Origin: RQOF01 sp964461135 | GTDB lineage: Bacteria > Calditrichota > Calditrichia > RBG-13-44-9 | DNA length: 64,000 nt | NCBI GenBank assembly: GCA_964461135.1 | Contig: CAYWTB010000004.1 | Coordinates: 57,021 to 121,020 of the forward strand | Reading direction: 5' to 3' | Shown here: positions 44,450 to 53,864 of the stretch, piece by piece | How the letters are laid out: every line of letters starts with the position of its first letter | Numbering within the stretch: the first letter of the stretch is position 1 | Made by a program: the position numbers and the translations under genes | The notes under the pieces: generated by a model | Databases searched by the model: none | The model's input: the letters and a program-made list of their open reading frames with translations, nothing else | Told to the model about the DNA's origin: nothing

Positions 44450-47400
44450 CTATTTTAAGACTTTATCAATTGAGGGTTCGATTGGTAACGTGAAATAAAA
44501 AACACTTCCCTTTTTCTTCTCGCTCTCCACCCAGATGTCTCCACCATGCAAATTGATTATTTCTTTACAGATTGCAAGTCCCAGACCGGTTCCGGAAGAT
44601 TTGGGAGTCATTTCCGAATCCACCTGTTCGTATTTTTCAAAAACTGTCTGCAACTTATCAGGATCAATGCCCGGTCCACTGTCCCGCACCCCGATGCGGG
44701 CAAAAAGTTTGTTTTCTCCCTTGATTTCCTGGGAATATATATCACTGGAAATAATAATACCGGTCTCTTCCGGTGTGTGCTTTATGGCATTACTCAGCAG
44801 GTTGTTCATGACCTGTTCGATGCGCAGGCCGTCAAAATATAATAGCGGCAGGTTGGAATTCAATTTGGTCTCCATTGAGATCTTTTTGTTCTTGAGCAGA
44901 ACGCGATGATTTTCCACAATTCTCTCTATAATGGAATTTATTTCTCCAACCTTCGGTTCAATTCCGAATTTTCCCACTTCCAGTTTGGATGCCACCAAAA
45001 AATTATCCACCAGGTTCAGAACTTTTTTGACATTTTCTTTGGCAATATCAAGGAGTTCTTCCTGTTCAACATTTATATCCCCCACCACCCGGGTTCTGAT
45101 TAATTCAATGAATCCCTGAATTACATTCAAGGGAGAACGGAGATCATGAACAATCATGGAATTGAAATCGGCCTTCAATCTTTCCAGTTTTTTAATGACG
45201 CGCAGATCATTCAGAACCAGAAAATATCCCTGACTTCCTTTCTGCTGCCGAAAAGGAAATATATAAGTGGAAACCGGAATGACTTCTCCGCCGGAGGAAA
45301 TCAGCTCAAGCTCGACATTTTCTATATTTTTCTTCTTTTGTTCCTGGACGTCTGTTACCTGCCGGGATATTTCCACCAGTTTGGTTTTGCTTTCATCAGA
45401 AAAATGCTGAATAAGGGGTTTATTGAGCAGGTTTTTCCTGCTGAATCCCACCAGCTTTTCAAAAGCGGGATTCACATAAAGGATCTGATGTCCGGTTGAA
45501 GCGGTTACCAGAGCAAGAGTCATGGTTTCCGCCAGCGTCCGGTACCGCTCTTCCGAAATCTGAAGACTCTCATACAAAGATGAATTTTCAATGGCCACAG
45601 CAGCCTGGTTGGCAAAATATTCCAACGAAATAACCTTGTCTTCATTGGGCTTCATTCTGTCCACCGGATCTCTCACCACCAGAAAACCATGGGTGTTCTG
45701 GCGGGATTCAATGGGGATCAGCAAGAGGTCCTGGTTTTTCCATTCGGTGACCACATTATCCAGAAATCCATTCTCGCTTTGCCCGATATCCAGAGGATTA
45801 GTGTCATAAAAATAGGAATGACTTATTTTGCGGCAATCCAGCAGAAATTTTTCAACAGTTTTCTGTTCGGCAGATTCCTTCAAATTGATGGGGATATCTT
45901 CCGTCTTGTCGAATCCCAATCTGCTGATGGTTTTGTATCTCTTCTGATACTCATTTATCCGCAGGACGGCCACATCATTCCAGCCCAGGGTCTTCCGGAT
46001 GCTCCGGGTAATTCTTTCCAGAATTGCCTGAAGGCTCAGTTCCAGTTTAAGTTCATTCCCCAGTTCGAAAATACGCGCAAGTTGGCGAAGCTTAAGATTC
46101 GCTTCCTTTACAATGTAGGTATCTTCCAAAACCTTTCTGATCCTGTCCACCAGAAGAGAAATCTGGTTGACTTCCCAGGAGGTAAACGGGGACTTACCAA
46201 TACCCCGGTTAACGATAAAAACACCGATTTCTTCTCTCTGCAGGCAGATGGGAGCAATAATCAGCTGCTGGTAATCCAGTTTTTTAAAGGTATCCAGGGT
46301 GGATTTATCAAACTGAGAATTTTCATAAACATTATCAATTATAACCACCTTGTTATTGGTGATCGTCTGATTAAATTTAGAGTTGCGGGACAAGTAAAGA
46401 ACTGTTTTTTCCAGGGATTTCCAGGATGCTTTCTCTTCCGTCCCATAGCTGAACTTGGGAAACAGGAATCCAAATCCTCTATTAATCTGCCAGAAAATAG
46501 TATTATCGGCTTTGGAAATTGTATTTATTTTTTTGCAGGAAAGCTGCAGAATGGAATCTTCCGAAAACCGGTTGTAGACCAGTTGTTCCGTGAAATCATC
46601 ACGCGGTTCCACACTTTTCCCCATCAGCATGAGATTGTACAGTTTCAACCCTATTAAATCATTGATTTCCCTTAGAAAATTGGTTCCGCTTTTACTTTTG
46701 CGCAGCAGGTTAACCTGTCCCAGAATCATTCCACCCAGAGGCAGGTTCTGATTGATAATGGGGAAAAAGTAAATCTGTTTAACTCCCCATCCCCATTCGG
46801 ACAGTTTCCGGAAGAGGGTCGGATCTTCAGTAGTAGATACCTGAAACATCCGTTGCTGTTTCATCCAGACGGCGGCCAGTTTTTCCAGGTTAGGGGTTAG
46901 AATTGCACTGGTTCTATGATGAGGAGGGATAAATTGACTAAAATACTTGATCTGAGTCAATTCGGGATCAAAAGAAAACAGGGAGATATAATCATACGGT
47001 AATATTTTGGGCAGAAAGTTGATCAGTCTCTCAAAAAGTGTACTTACCCGGTTTTCTTTATTGATGATTTTGGTACATTTTAATAAATTTTCAGAATATT
47101 CACGGCTGCTGAACTGTTCCAGATCCGTTTTTTCTCTGCGCAGAACAGCTTTAATATTATGGGCAATAATCTCAGCCGGCGTATTATTCTGCAGCACAAT
47201 GGATTTGTTTAGATCTCCCAGGCTCTGCAAACGGCTAAGGGGAATTTGATCCGAAAGAATGAAGATAATACCGGTATCCTGCAGGATAGGTGATTTAAAC
47301 AGCACCAGCACCTTCTCATTCATCAGGAGTTCGGAATGAATATGGGCAATTAAGAGATGAGGACGGATTTTCTTTATAAATTCTTCAATTTCCAGAAGAT

Positions 47401-47512
47401 CCGGGAAATAAAACATTTCAACATCTTCATGCACGATATTCTGCTGAAGATAGGAAAAAAGCTCCCGGTCAGGAGCATGGATAACAAGTTTTAGGTATTT
47501 CTCTTCAACCAT
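44450..47512 (-). CDS. Cytoplasmic multi-GAF/PAS hybrid histidine kinase
   Basis: 1020 residues. Residues 1-125 have a receiver-like fold without a convincing phospho-Asp (LLIAHIHSE at the expected strand end). Three GAF-like domains follow (about 150-300, 315-465, 480-645), then PAS (about 655-775), HisKA with His789 (MIVHDLRSPLNVIQG) and HATPase_c (NNLLSNAIKH, DSGPGIDPDKL, GTGLGLAICKE). No membrane segment, so it should sense an internal signal. No partner regulator is adjacent; the receiver-only regulators at 29703 and 30508 are candidates. Confidence 0.88.
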   Translation of the reverse strand: MVEEKYLKLVIHAPDRELFSYLQQNIVHEDVEMFYFPDLLEIEEFIKKIRPHLLIAHIHSELLMNEKVLVLFKSPILQDTGIIFILSDQIPLSRLQSLGDLNKSIVLQNNTPAEIIAHNIKAVLRREKTDLEQFSSREYSENLLKCTKIINKENRVSTLFERLINFLPKILPYDYISLFSFDPELTQIKYFSQFIPPHHRTSAILTPNLEKLAAVWMKQQRMFQVSTTEDPTLFRKLSEWGWGVKQIYFFPIINQNLPLGGMILGQVNLLRKSKSGTNFLREINDLIGLKLYNLMLMGKSVEPRDDFTEQLVYNRFSEDSILQLSCKKINTISKADNTIFWQINRGFGFLFPKFSYGTEEKASWKSLEKTVLYLSRNSKFNQTITNNKVVIIDNVYENSQFDKSTLDTFKKLDYQQLIIAPICLQREEIGVFIVNRGIGKSPFTSWEVNQISLLVDRIRKVLEDTYIVKEANLKLRQLARIFELGNELKLELSLQAILERITRSIRKTLGWNDVAVLRINEYQKRYKTISRLGFDKTEDIPINLKESAEQKTVEKFLLDCRKISHSYFYDTNPLDIGQSENGFLDNVVTEWKNQDLLLIPIESRQNTHGFLVVRDPVDRMKPNEDKVISLEYFANQAAVAIENSSLYESLQISEERYRTLAETMTLALVTASTGHQILYVNPAFEKLVGFSRKNLLNKPLIQHFSDESKTKLVEISRQVTDVQEQKKKNIENVELELISSGGEVIPVSTYIFPFRQQKGSQGYFLVLNDLRVIKKLERLKADFNSMIVHDLRSPLNVIQGFIELIRTRVVGDINVEQEELLDIAKENVKKVLNLVDNFLVASKLEVGKFGIEPKVGEINSIIERIVENHRVLLKNKKISMETKLNSNLPLLYFDGLRIEQVMNNLLSNAIKHTPEETGIIISSDIYSQEIKGENKLFARIGVRDSGPGIDPDKLQTVFEKYEQVDSEMTPKSSGTGLGLAICKEIINLHGGDIWVESEKKKGSVFYFTLPIEPSIDKVLK

Positions 47513-47567
47513 GTAAAAGTATAATTTTCATGTAATTTAGGTATAGATGCTCATAGATTCAAAGCCT

Positions 47568-48347
47568 TTAACGAGTTTTGTTTAAAGAATTCATTTGGTA
47601 GATCCGGTATAACCCTTCCAGTACCAGATGAGGATAAAAAGCCTCGATATATCTGGTTTTGGGTTGAATGAGGCGTGCCAGCCCACCGGTTGCTATAATT
47701 CTCGGCTTCTCTCCCAGTTCCTGAATAATGTCTTCCAGCAGGCCATCTACAATTTTAATGGTACCAATCATAATTCCCGCCTGCATACTATGTTCAGTGG
47801 TCCGACCAATAACCTGGGGCGGAAAATCCAGCGCAATCTTGGGAAGTTTTGCTGCCCTCTCGTAAAGTGCCCAGGCGGTAGTTTCAATACCGGGGGAAAT
47901 AATTCCGCCCAGATACTCTCCCTTCCCGTTAACCACATCGAAGGTGGTGGCCGTTCCCAGATCCACAACCACTACAGCCTGCCGGTATTTTTGATAAGCA
48001 GCGACCGCCGTACAAATTCTGTCTGCACCCACGGTAGACGGATCGGTATAAAGAATTTTGATTCCCAGATTTAATTCATGACTTACAATAACCGGAGTAA
48101 TTTCCAGATATTTCTCACAGATTTTTTCAAAAATGAAGGTTTTATTAGGAACCACGGAAGCAAGGCCCACGCCCCTGATATCATTAAAGAGGATTCCTTC
48201 ATGATTCAGAAAATGGGTTATATAGACCATGTATTCGTCTTCCGTCCGGTCAGCATTTGAAGAGATCCTCCAACTGCGGAAAAGTTTATCATCCCGGAAA
48301 ACACCTATTTCTATCTGGGTATTACCGATATCTATGGTAAGAATCAT
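47568..48347 (-). CDS. coaX: Type III pantothenate kinase
   Basis: 259 residues. ASKHA-fold kinase with TIDIGNTQIEIGVF at the N-terminus (phosphate loop), GADRICTAVAAYQ, VVDLGTATTFDVV and GGIISPGI, all family hallmarks. First step of coenzyme A synthesis. Overlaps the biotin ligase gene by 4 bp, a common pairing of coaX with birA. Confidence 0.95.
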   Translation of the reverse strand: MILTIDIGNTQIEIGVFRDDKLFRSWRISSNADRTEDEYMVYITHFLNHEGILFNDIRGVGLASVVPNKTFIFEKICEKYLEITPVIVSHELNLGIKILYTDPSTVGADRICTAVAAYQKYRQAVVVVDLGTATTFDVVNGKGEYLGGIISPGIETTAWALYERAAKLPKIALDFPPQVIGRTTEHSMQAGIMIGTIKIVDGLLEDIIQELGEKPRIIATGGLARLIQPKTRYIEAFYPHLVLEGLYRIYQMNSLNKTR

Positions 48348-49156
48348 ACCGTCCTTTCATTATTTATAAGCCACAAATCCCCGGCAGACACTGTTATCTT
48401 CCTCCCATCCTGGCTTAAAATCAAATTTCCATAGTTATCGATGCCATCCTGAACGCCGGTTTTAACTTCATTTTTGAGAAATATCTTCACTTCCCGCCCC
48501 TGATAAACCAGAAATTTTTCATATTCAGTAATAATATTATCGAAATTCCTTTGCACCGTTTCATTAAAATTGTGATAATAATATTTTATCAATTCATTCA
48601 GAACCTGAGATATCTCCAGCTGCGAACCGGTGCACATTTTTAAGGATATGGCAGATTTCCGTAATTCCGGCGGGAAATCCGCAGATACCTGGTTTATGTT
48701 AATGCCAATACCTGCAATGATATGTTGTATTTTATTTTTTACAGTATCACTTTCCAGTAAAATCCCGCAAATCTTCCGGCCATCAACCAGAATATCATTA
48801 GGCCACTTCAGTTGAACCTGCGGTTTTAAAACCTTTTCAGCTGTGGCGATTTTATGTTCCAGAAATTGACGCATAATGAGAGCAGAGGTTAGATTTACCA
48901 GGTTGATCGATTTAGCACCGATAGCAGGACGAAGAATGACAGAAAACCACAGACCCAGTCCCGCCGGACTCCACCATGGCCGGTTGTGGCGTCCCTTTCC
49001 ACTGGTTTGTTCTGCCGCATAAACCACCGTCCAGGCAGATTCCCCCCTTTTAGCCAGTTGAGCCGCCTCGGTATTGGTACTACCTAATGAGGGGTAAAAA
49101 AGAATTTTAACCTGCTGACTCCCCTCCACCGGAATTTGCCATTGTTTTTGTTCCAT
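48344..49156 (-). CDS. birA: Biotin-[acetyl-CoA-carboxylase] ligase (BirA catalytic type)
   Basis: 270 residues from ATG 49156; a TTG at 49207 would add 17 residues, and neither has a good binding site. Biotin/ATP-binding motif SGKGRHNRPWWSP and the catalytic VQLKWPNDILVDGRKICGIL are present, and a small C-terminal SH3-like domain ends the protein. The N-terminal DNA-binding domain of bifunctional BirA is missing, so it acts only as ligase, charging AccB (33450). Confidence 0.93.
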   Translation of the reverse strand: MEQKQWQIPVEGSQQVKILFYPSLGSTNTEAAQLAKRGESAWTVVYAAEQTSGKGRHNRPWWSPAGLGLWFSVILRPAIGAKSINLVNLTSALIMRQFLEHKIATAEKVLKPQVQLKWPNDILVDGRKICGILLESDTVKNKIQHIIAGIGININQVSADFPPELRKSAISLKMCTGSQLEISQVLNELIKYYYHNFNETVQRNFDNIITEYEKFLVYQGREVKIFLKNEVKTGVQDGIDNYGNLILSQDGRKITVSAGDLWLINNERTV

Positions 49157-49275
49157 CGTATTACTAGAATTTACCGGAAAATATAACCATGATTCTGTGT
49201 GGTTCAAAATTCAAATCAAAGCAGGTTACTCAACATCTGGAATGTTTCAGGCAAGAGATATATATTCACTGTAAT

Positions 49276-50919
49276 TTATTCCCGGTACTCTCCGAATATT
49301 TTTCTTAAGGAATGGGAGATCTCCCCCACGGTGGCATACTGTTCAACACACTCAATAATAAACGGCATCACATTGTCAGAACCGGCGGCAGCATTTTCCA
49401 GTTTTTGTAAAGAGGTCTGAACTGCATTATTATTACGTTTATGACGCAATTGTTTTAATCTTTCCACCTGTTTAGCCACCAGTTTTTCATCCACCTTCAG
49501 AAGGGTCCGGGGCGGTTCCTGCCCGATCCTGAATTTATTGACACCTACGATGATTTCCTGTTCCTTTTCAACTTTCTGCTGGAATTTATAGGCGCTTGCG
49601 GCAATTTCATTCTGAAAATATTTATTTTTAACAGCCGCCACGGCACCTCCCATCTTATCAATTTTTTCAATATACTCAAATGCCCGTTGTTCAATTTCAT
49701 CAGTCAGACTCTCAATGAAATAGGCACCTGCCAGTGGATCCACGGTATCTGCCGATCCGCTTTCATGGGCGATAATCTGCTGGGTCCGGATGGCGATCAT
49801 GGCAGATTCCTCTGTGGGAAGACTGAAGGCTTCATCCCTGGAATTGGTATGAAGGGACTGGGTACCACCCAGAACGGCCGCTAGTGCCTGAATAGTGGTA
49901 CGCACAATATTGTTATCCGGCTGCTGGGCGGTGAGAGTACTGCCGGCAGTCTGAGTATGAAAACGCAGCATCATGCTTTTGGGATCTTTCGCCCCGAAGC
50001 GTTCTTTCATTATTTTTGCCCACATGCGCCGAGCAGCCCTGAACTTGGCGATTTCCTGAAATAAATTGTTATGTGAATTAAAGAAAAAGGAGAGCCTGCC
50101 GGCAAAATCATCCACATCCAGTCCGGCATCTATGGCGGCTTGAACATAGGCAATGGCATTGGCAAAAGTGAAAGCTACTTCCTGGACTGCGGTGGCCCCT
50201 GCCTCCCGGATGTGATAGCCGCTGATGGAGATGGTATTCCAGCGCGGCATGCTGGTCTGGCAATAACGGAAAATATCGTTAATGATCCGCATGGAGGATT
50301 CCGGCGGGAAAATATAAGTACCCCGCGCAATATATTCTTTCAGAATATCATTCTGGATGGTTCCGGATATTTTACTGAGATCGGCTCCCTGTTTCTTGGC
50401 AATGGCTATATACATACTCAGAAGGATACCGGCGGTGGAATTAATGGTCATGGAAGTGGACACTTTTTCCAGGGGTATTTGGTGAAACAGGATTTCCATG
50501 TCTTCCAGAGAATCAATCGCCACACCCACTTTTCCCACTTCTCCTTGTGCCAGGGGATCATCGGAATCGTATCCGATCTGTGTGGGCAGGTCAAACGCCA
50601 CCGATAATCCGGTGGTGCCGCTTTCCAGCAGATAACGATAGCGACGGTTGGACTCTCGGGCGGTAGCAAAGCCTGCATACTGGCGCATGGTCCACAGGCG
50701 ACCACGGTAAGCGGTAGGCTGCACTCCACGCGTAAAGGGATACTGGCCCGGAAAACCCAGCTTTTCCATATAATCAAAAGCCGGATCAGGAAGATAGATC
50801 CGTTCTATGTCAATGCCGGTATCCGTAACAAATTCAGATTTCCGTTCCGGAAATTTCGAAATGACCTTATCAACAACTTCCTGTTCCCACTGTTTCTTCT
50901 TGACTTTGATTTTATTCAT
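49276..50919 (-). CDS. Methylmalonyl-CoA mutase, catalytic subunit (no B12-binding domain)
   Basis: 547 residues, covering only the substrate-binding TIM barrel. Begins with VTDTGIDIERIYLPD, then GFPGQYPFTRGVQPTAYRG and YRGRLWTMRQYAGFATA, DDPLAQGEVGKVGV and GGTQSLHTNSRDEA. The cobalamin-binding domain (DxHxxG) is absent and must come from a separate small subunit not in the window, as in archaeal-type split mutases. Interconverts methylmalonyl-CoA and succinyl-CoA. Followed on the same strand by birA and coaX. Confidence 0.93.
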   Translation of the reverse strand: MNKIKVKKKQWEQEVVDKVISKFPERKSEFVTDTGIDIERIYLPDPAFDYMEKLGFPGQYPFTRGVQPTAYRGRLWTMRQYAGFATARESNRRYRYLLESGTTGLSVAFDLPTQIGYDSDDPLAQGEVGKVGVAIDSLEDMEILFHQIPLEKVSTSMTINSTAGILLSMYIAIAKKQGADLSKISGTIQNDILKEYIARGTYIFPPESSMRIINDIFRYCQTSMPRWNTISISGYHIREAGATAVQEVAFTFANAIAYVQAAIDAGLDVDDFAGRLSFFFNSHNNLFQEIAKFRAARRMWAKIMKERFGAKDPKSMMLRFHTQTAGSTLTAQQPDNNIVRTTIQALAAVLGGTQSLHTNSRDEAFSLPTEESAMIAIRTQQIIAHESGSADTVDPLAGAYFIESLTDEIEQRAFEYIEKIDKMGGAVAAVKNKYFQNEIAASAYKFQQKVEKEQEIIVGVNKFRIGQEPPRTLLKVDEKLVAKQVERLKQLRHKRNNNAVQTSLQKLENAAAGSDNVMPFIIECVEQYATVGEISHSLRKIFGEYRE

Positions 50920-51107
50920 GGATTAGTCCTGATTGGTGTTTAAATACAGATAAATGAGCCAGAATATAACATCAAGTGAAATATTATTCAATTACATAAA
51001 ATTTATTTGTTTCCCTGAAATAATGGATGACTATTTTTGAAAGCACCGGAACACCCAACTTCCCACATCAGCCCAATACCGGCGGAATTAATCCCGAAAG
51101 AAAATCT

Positions 51108-51680
51108 TCAGAGCCGCGGATATTCTTTTTGCAGGTATTCAAACAAATTCTGCAATTGCCGTTCCCAGTACTTTTTCATCTCCCCGGCCGTTCGGGCATC
51201 CGGTATTTTATTTTGCTGGACGGTAAGCCGCGTTCTGGTCCCCTCCAGTGGATAGAACCGGACTTCATATCGACTGGAATCACCACCCCGAATAAAGCGT
51301 AGGGAGCTCTCACCCTTTGTGTTAGTAATTTGTATGTTCGAATCTTCCAGCCATTTCCGCCGCATTTTCTCATTCAGCCAGGTATCACGAAGTTCGGATG
51401 TACCCCACGGAAATGTCCGGGTCTTACTGATCTGGAACCCATCAGGCATCTCATGTATTTTCCGCTTTCCCCGGACCTGTTCATAACCTACGGTAATCAT
51501 CTGCTGATACCAGGGACTGAGGCTATAGTGTTCTTTCAGGAAGGTCACAATTTCCTTATGGGATCTGGATGTACTTCCTTCCTTATCTATAATTGCAAAC
51601 CATTCATTCCACTTTTTGCCGGTACTTTTTTCCACGGCCGCATCACTGATGGAAGCTGTTTTTACTTTGTTATTAGTCAT
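51108..51680 (-). CDS. DUF4287/START (SRPBCC)-like protein
   Basis: 190 residues. The N-terminal third (WNEWFAIIDKEGSTSRSHKEIVTFLKEHYSLSPWYQQMITVGYEQVRG) is the helical DUF4287 module; the remainder has the strand order of an AHSA1/SRPBCC ligand-binding fold (TSELRDTWLNE, RFIRGGDSSRYEVRFYPLEG). Function unknown; SRPBCC folds bind hydrophobic ligands. Upstream of and co-oriented with the mutase gene, about 190 bp away. Confidence 0.8.
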   Translation of the reverse strand: MTNNKVKTASISDAAVEKSTGKKWNEWFAIIDKEGSTSRSHKEIVTFLKEHYSLSPWYQQMITVGYEQVRGKRKIHEMPDGFQISKTRTFPWGTSELRDTWLNEKMRRKWLEDSNIQITNTKGESSLRFIRGGDSSRYEVRFYPLEGTRTRLTVQQNKIPDARTAGEMKKYWERQLQNLFEYLQKEYPRL

Positions 51681-51801
51681 TTATTCTCCTAAAATTTGTT
51701 TGACCTGGAATCTAAAGATGCTTCAAACCGACCTGATATGAAATATATTAACAAAACCTTACCCAAAATGCAAAATGTAATGGGCTGGATACTGGATGCT
51801 G

Positions 51802-51848
51802 GCTAAACCAGGGACGGTTTAGTCCCGACGGGTCAACCGGAGGTTGAC
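51802..51848. repeat. Paired short palindromes (CTAAAYCA family and GTCAACC family)
   Basis: CTAAACC-N6-GGTTTAG (51803-51822), then GTCAACC-GGA-GGTTGAC (51832-51848). The same two palindromes in the same order occur at 63801-63876. Confidence 0.7.
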
Positions 51849-52111
51849 AGGGAGGCGGGAATCTTTCGCATGGCGACCACTATATAATAATCTTGCCCTT
51901 CTGTCCTCGGCATTACCATTCGACTTTACTTACATGTCATCCCTACAGGATTTAGATGGTGGTGCGGTATCACCTTTTTATATAAACATGTCGCCCTTCT
52001 GGGGTTTGGTTCACGAATAACTCAATTTTTAATACATGGATGGGACATCCGCGTCACAGACGTTTTGTTTTTAGTTTTTTTTGATCTTTGTGAAATCCTG
52101 GAAGATTTCAT

Positions 52112-52211
52112 CCCGATTTGTTTTCCGGAGGAAAACGTATTTTTCGGGAATCTTGCTTTTTGCCAACTAAAGACTGCAGACTACCAACTGTTTTTTTGTC
52201 CACGAATTACA
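52112..52211 (-). repeat. Dispersed intergenic element, copy 2 (inverted)
   Basis: Reverse complement of 29519-29620 with only a few differences, including one changed base in the GTCTGCAGTCT segment. It includes the self-complementary end CCCGATTTGTTTTCC/GGAAAACGTATTTTTCGGG. Confidence 0.85.
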
Positions 52212-52426
52212 CAGCGCAAAGCGCAGAGCGGAAGACAGGAAGCCCTTATCCTTTCTCCCTTATCCCCTTTCCCCTTTCCTGGCTCCTGACACACTGAATC
52301 CTGTTTCCTGGTACCTGAGACCTGGCACATTTAGCCTTGAGCCTTTTGCCTAGAGAGATTCTGCTATTGAATTTTAAGAATAATTTTCTCATATTGAAAA
52401 TAAGACAAATCCGAAAGGAACATTCT

Positions 52427-53707
52427 CTGGCACATCATACTTTAAAAAATGGCTATGCCTCACTCACTGCACGTCTCAACAGATTTCCCCAGGGAGCCCC
52501 GCCTTCCGACCTTCTCTATAAAATCCTTTCTCTGCTTTTTTCGGAAAAAGAGGCTGCGCTGGTGGCCCTGCTGCCCATTAAACCATTTAATGCGGTAAAA
52601 GCTGGGAAAATCTGGAAGATGAAACCGGATGCTGCACAGATAATTCTGGATGAGATGGCCGACAGGGCACTGCTGCTGGACAGCGAGCAAGAAGGGGAAC
52701 GTTTTTACACACTGCCTCCACCCATGGCCGGATTTTTTGAATTTTCCCTCATGAGGATGCGGGAAGACATCGATCAGAAATTACTGTCAGAACTCTTTTA
52801 TCAATATATGAATGTGGAAGAGGATTTTATAAAATCCCTCTTCACTCGTGGGGAAACCCAGCTCGGGAGGGCATTTGTCAATGAAACTGTGATTCCCAAA
52901 GAGGAAGCTCTTTATGTACTGGATTATGAAAGGGCCTCCCAGGTGATTCGCGACGCTTCACACCGCGGTATAGGGGTTTGTTATTGCCGCCACAAGATGA
53001 TACATATCAATAAGGCTTGCACCGCACCGCTGGACATCTGCATGACTTTTAACGGGGTTGCCGCTTCCCTGATCTCCCATGGATTTGCACGGGAAGTGGA
53101 TGTCCCGGAAGGCCTGGATCTTCTGCAGCAGGCTTATGACTATAACCTGGTACAATTCGGTGAGAATGTTCGTAACCGGGTCAGTTTTATCTGCAATTGC
53201 TGCGGGTGCTGCTGTGAAGCATTGATTGCACAGCGCCGTTTCAGTACCATGCATCCCATACACACCACCAATTTTCTTCCGGAAATTTCCCGGGATAACT
53301 GCAACGGTTGTGCAAAATGCGTTCAAATCTGCCCGGTGGAAGCCATGACGCTGGTATCTGACAACGATCCGCACCGGCCTAAAGCCAAAACGGCTAAACT
53401 GGACCAAGAAATCTGCCTGGGCTGCGGGGTATGTGCGCGGGTTTGCGGGCAGGATGCCATTCACATGAAGCAGCGCGTTGAACGGGTGATTACACCACTC
53501 AATTCCGTTCACCGGACAGTGATGATGGCCATTGAAAGAGGCAAATTACAAAATCTGATATTTGACAACCAGGCATTCCGGAGTCACCGGGCCATGGCGG
53601 CCATTCTGGGAGTGATTTTACGCCTTCCGCCCCTTAAGCAGGCACTGGCCACCCGGCAGATTAAATCCCACTATCTGGAGTACCTGATAACTCATATCCG
53701 GGTATAA
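52427..53707 (+). CDS. 4Fe-4S ferredoxin-domain protein with an apparent CTG start
   Basis: 426 residues from CTG 52427, which lies 7 nt after AAAGGA and opens with AHHTLKNGYASLTARLNRFP, the N-terminus I remember for this family; a TTG at 52337 has no binding site and adds a low-quality stretch inside repeat-like text. N-terminal part (1-150) is a winged-helix-like region; 200-290 holds Cys motifs CYCRHK and CNCCGCCCEA; 300-370 has two [4Fe-4S] clusters, CNGCAKCVQICP and CLGCGVCARVCG. The extra Cys cluster before the ferredoxin domain suggests a third metal site. Probably an electron-transfer or redox-sensing protein; partner unknown. Followed by a terminator. Confidence 0.75.
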   Translation: MAHHTLKNGYASLTARLNRFPQGAPPSDLLYKILSLLFSEKEAALVALLPIKPFNAVKAGKIWKMKPDAAQIILDEMADRALLLDSEQEGERFYTLPPPMAGFFEFSLMRMREDIDQKLLSELFYQYMNVEEDFIKSLFTRGETQLGRAFVNETVIPKEEALYVLDYERASQVIRDASHRGIGVCYCRHKMIHINKACTAPLDICMTFNGVAASLISHGFAREVDVPEGLDLLQQAYDYNLVQFGENVRNRVSFICNCCGCCCEALIAQRRFSTMHPIHTTNFLPEISRDNCNGCAKCVQICPVEAMTLVSDNDPHRPKAKTAKLDQEICLGCGVCARVCGQDAIHMKQRVERVITPLNSVHRTVMMAIERGKLQNLIFDNQAFRSHRAMAAILGVILRLPPLKQALATRQIKSHYLEYLITHIRV

Positions 53708-53709
53708 AT

Positions 53710-53733
53710 AAACCGGCATATCTGTGCCGGTTT
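53710..53733 (+). terminator. Intrinsic terminator of the ferredoxin gene
   Basis: Stem AAACCGGCA/TGCCGGTTT with a 6-nt loop and TTTT, beginning 3 bp after the stop codon. Confidence 0.85.
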
Positions 53734-53768
53734 TATGACCTGAGAAAAAATCATTCCGCTATATCCGG

Positions 53769-53864
53769 CTATGGTACGAGACATTTTCCCGCACCTATCT
53801 GCAGTAAAAATGAGATTATGATCAAAATAACACCTGCGAGCACAATGATTCTGACCTTCCTCAT
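53769..53864 (-). CDS. 31-residue membrane peptide coupled to msrB
   Basis: ATG 53864 overlaps the msrB stop (ATGA), giving MRKVRIIVLAGVILIIISFL and 11 more residues up to TAG 53769: a basic start and one hydrophobic helix. The overlap with a real gene and the clean membrane profile favour a true small gene. A resemblance to the start of small DUF3185-type membrane proteins is possible; it could also be chance. Confidence 0.5.
   Translation of the reverse strand: MRKVRIIVLAGVILIIISFLLQIGAGKCLVP

Larger units (their letters stand above)
51681..52426. other. Intergenic region rich in dispersed repeats
   Basis: About 745 bp between divergent genes. Contains palindromes at 51802-51823 and 51832-51848, a complement of the CGCATAGCGACCAC-type word (51865-51880), GC-rich degenerate text (51890-52060), repeat copy 2 (52112-52211) and a pyrimidine-rich tract (52246-52280). 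Nothing in it is convincingly coding. Confidence 0.6.

Noticed and set aside
52337..52426. TTG-started extension of the ferredoxin-domain protein
   Set aside because: Lies in repeat-like intergenic text with no binding site; the CTG at 52427 fits better.
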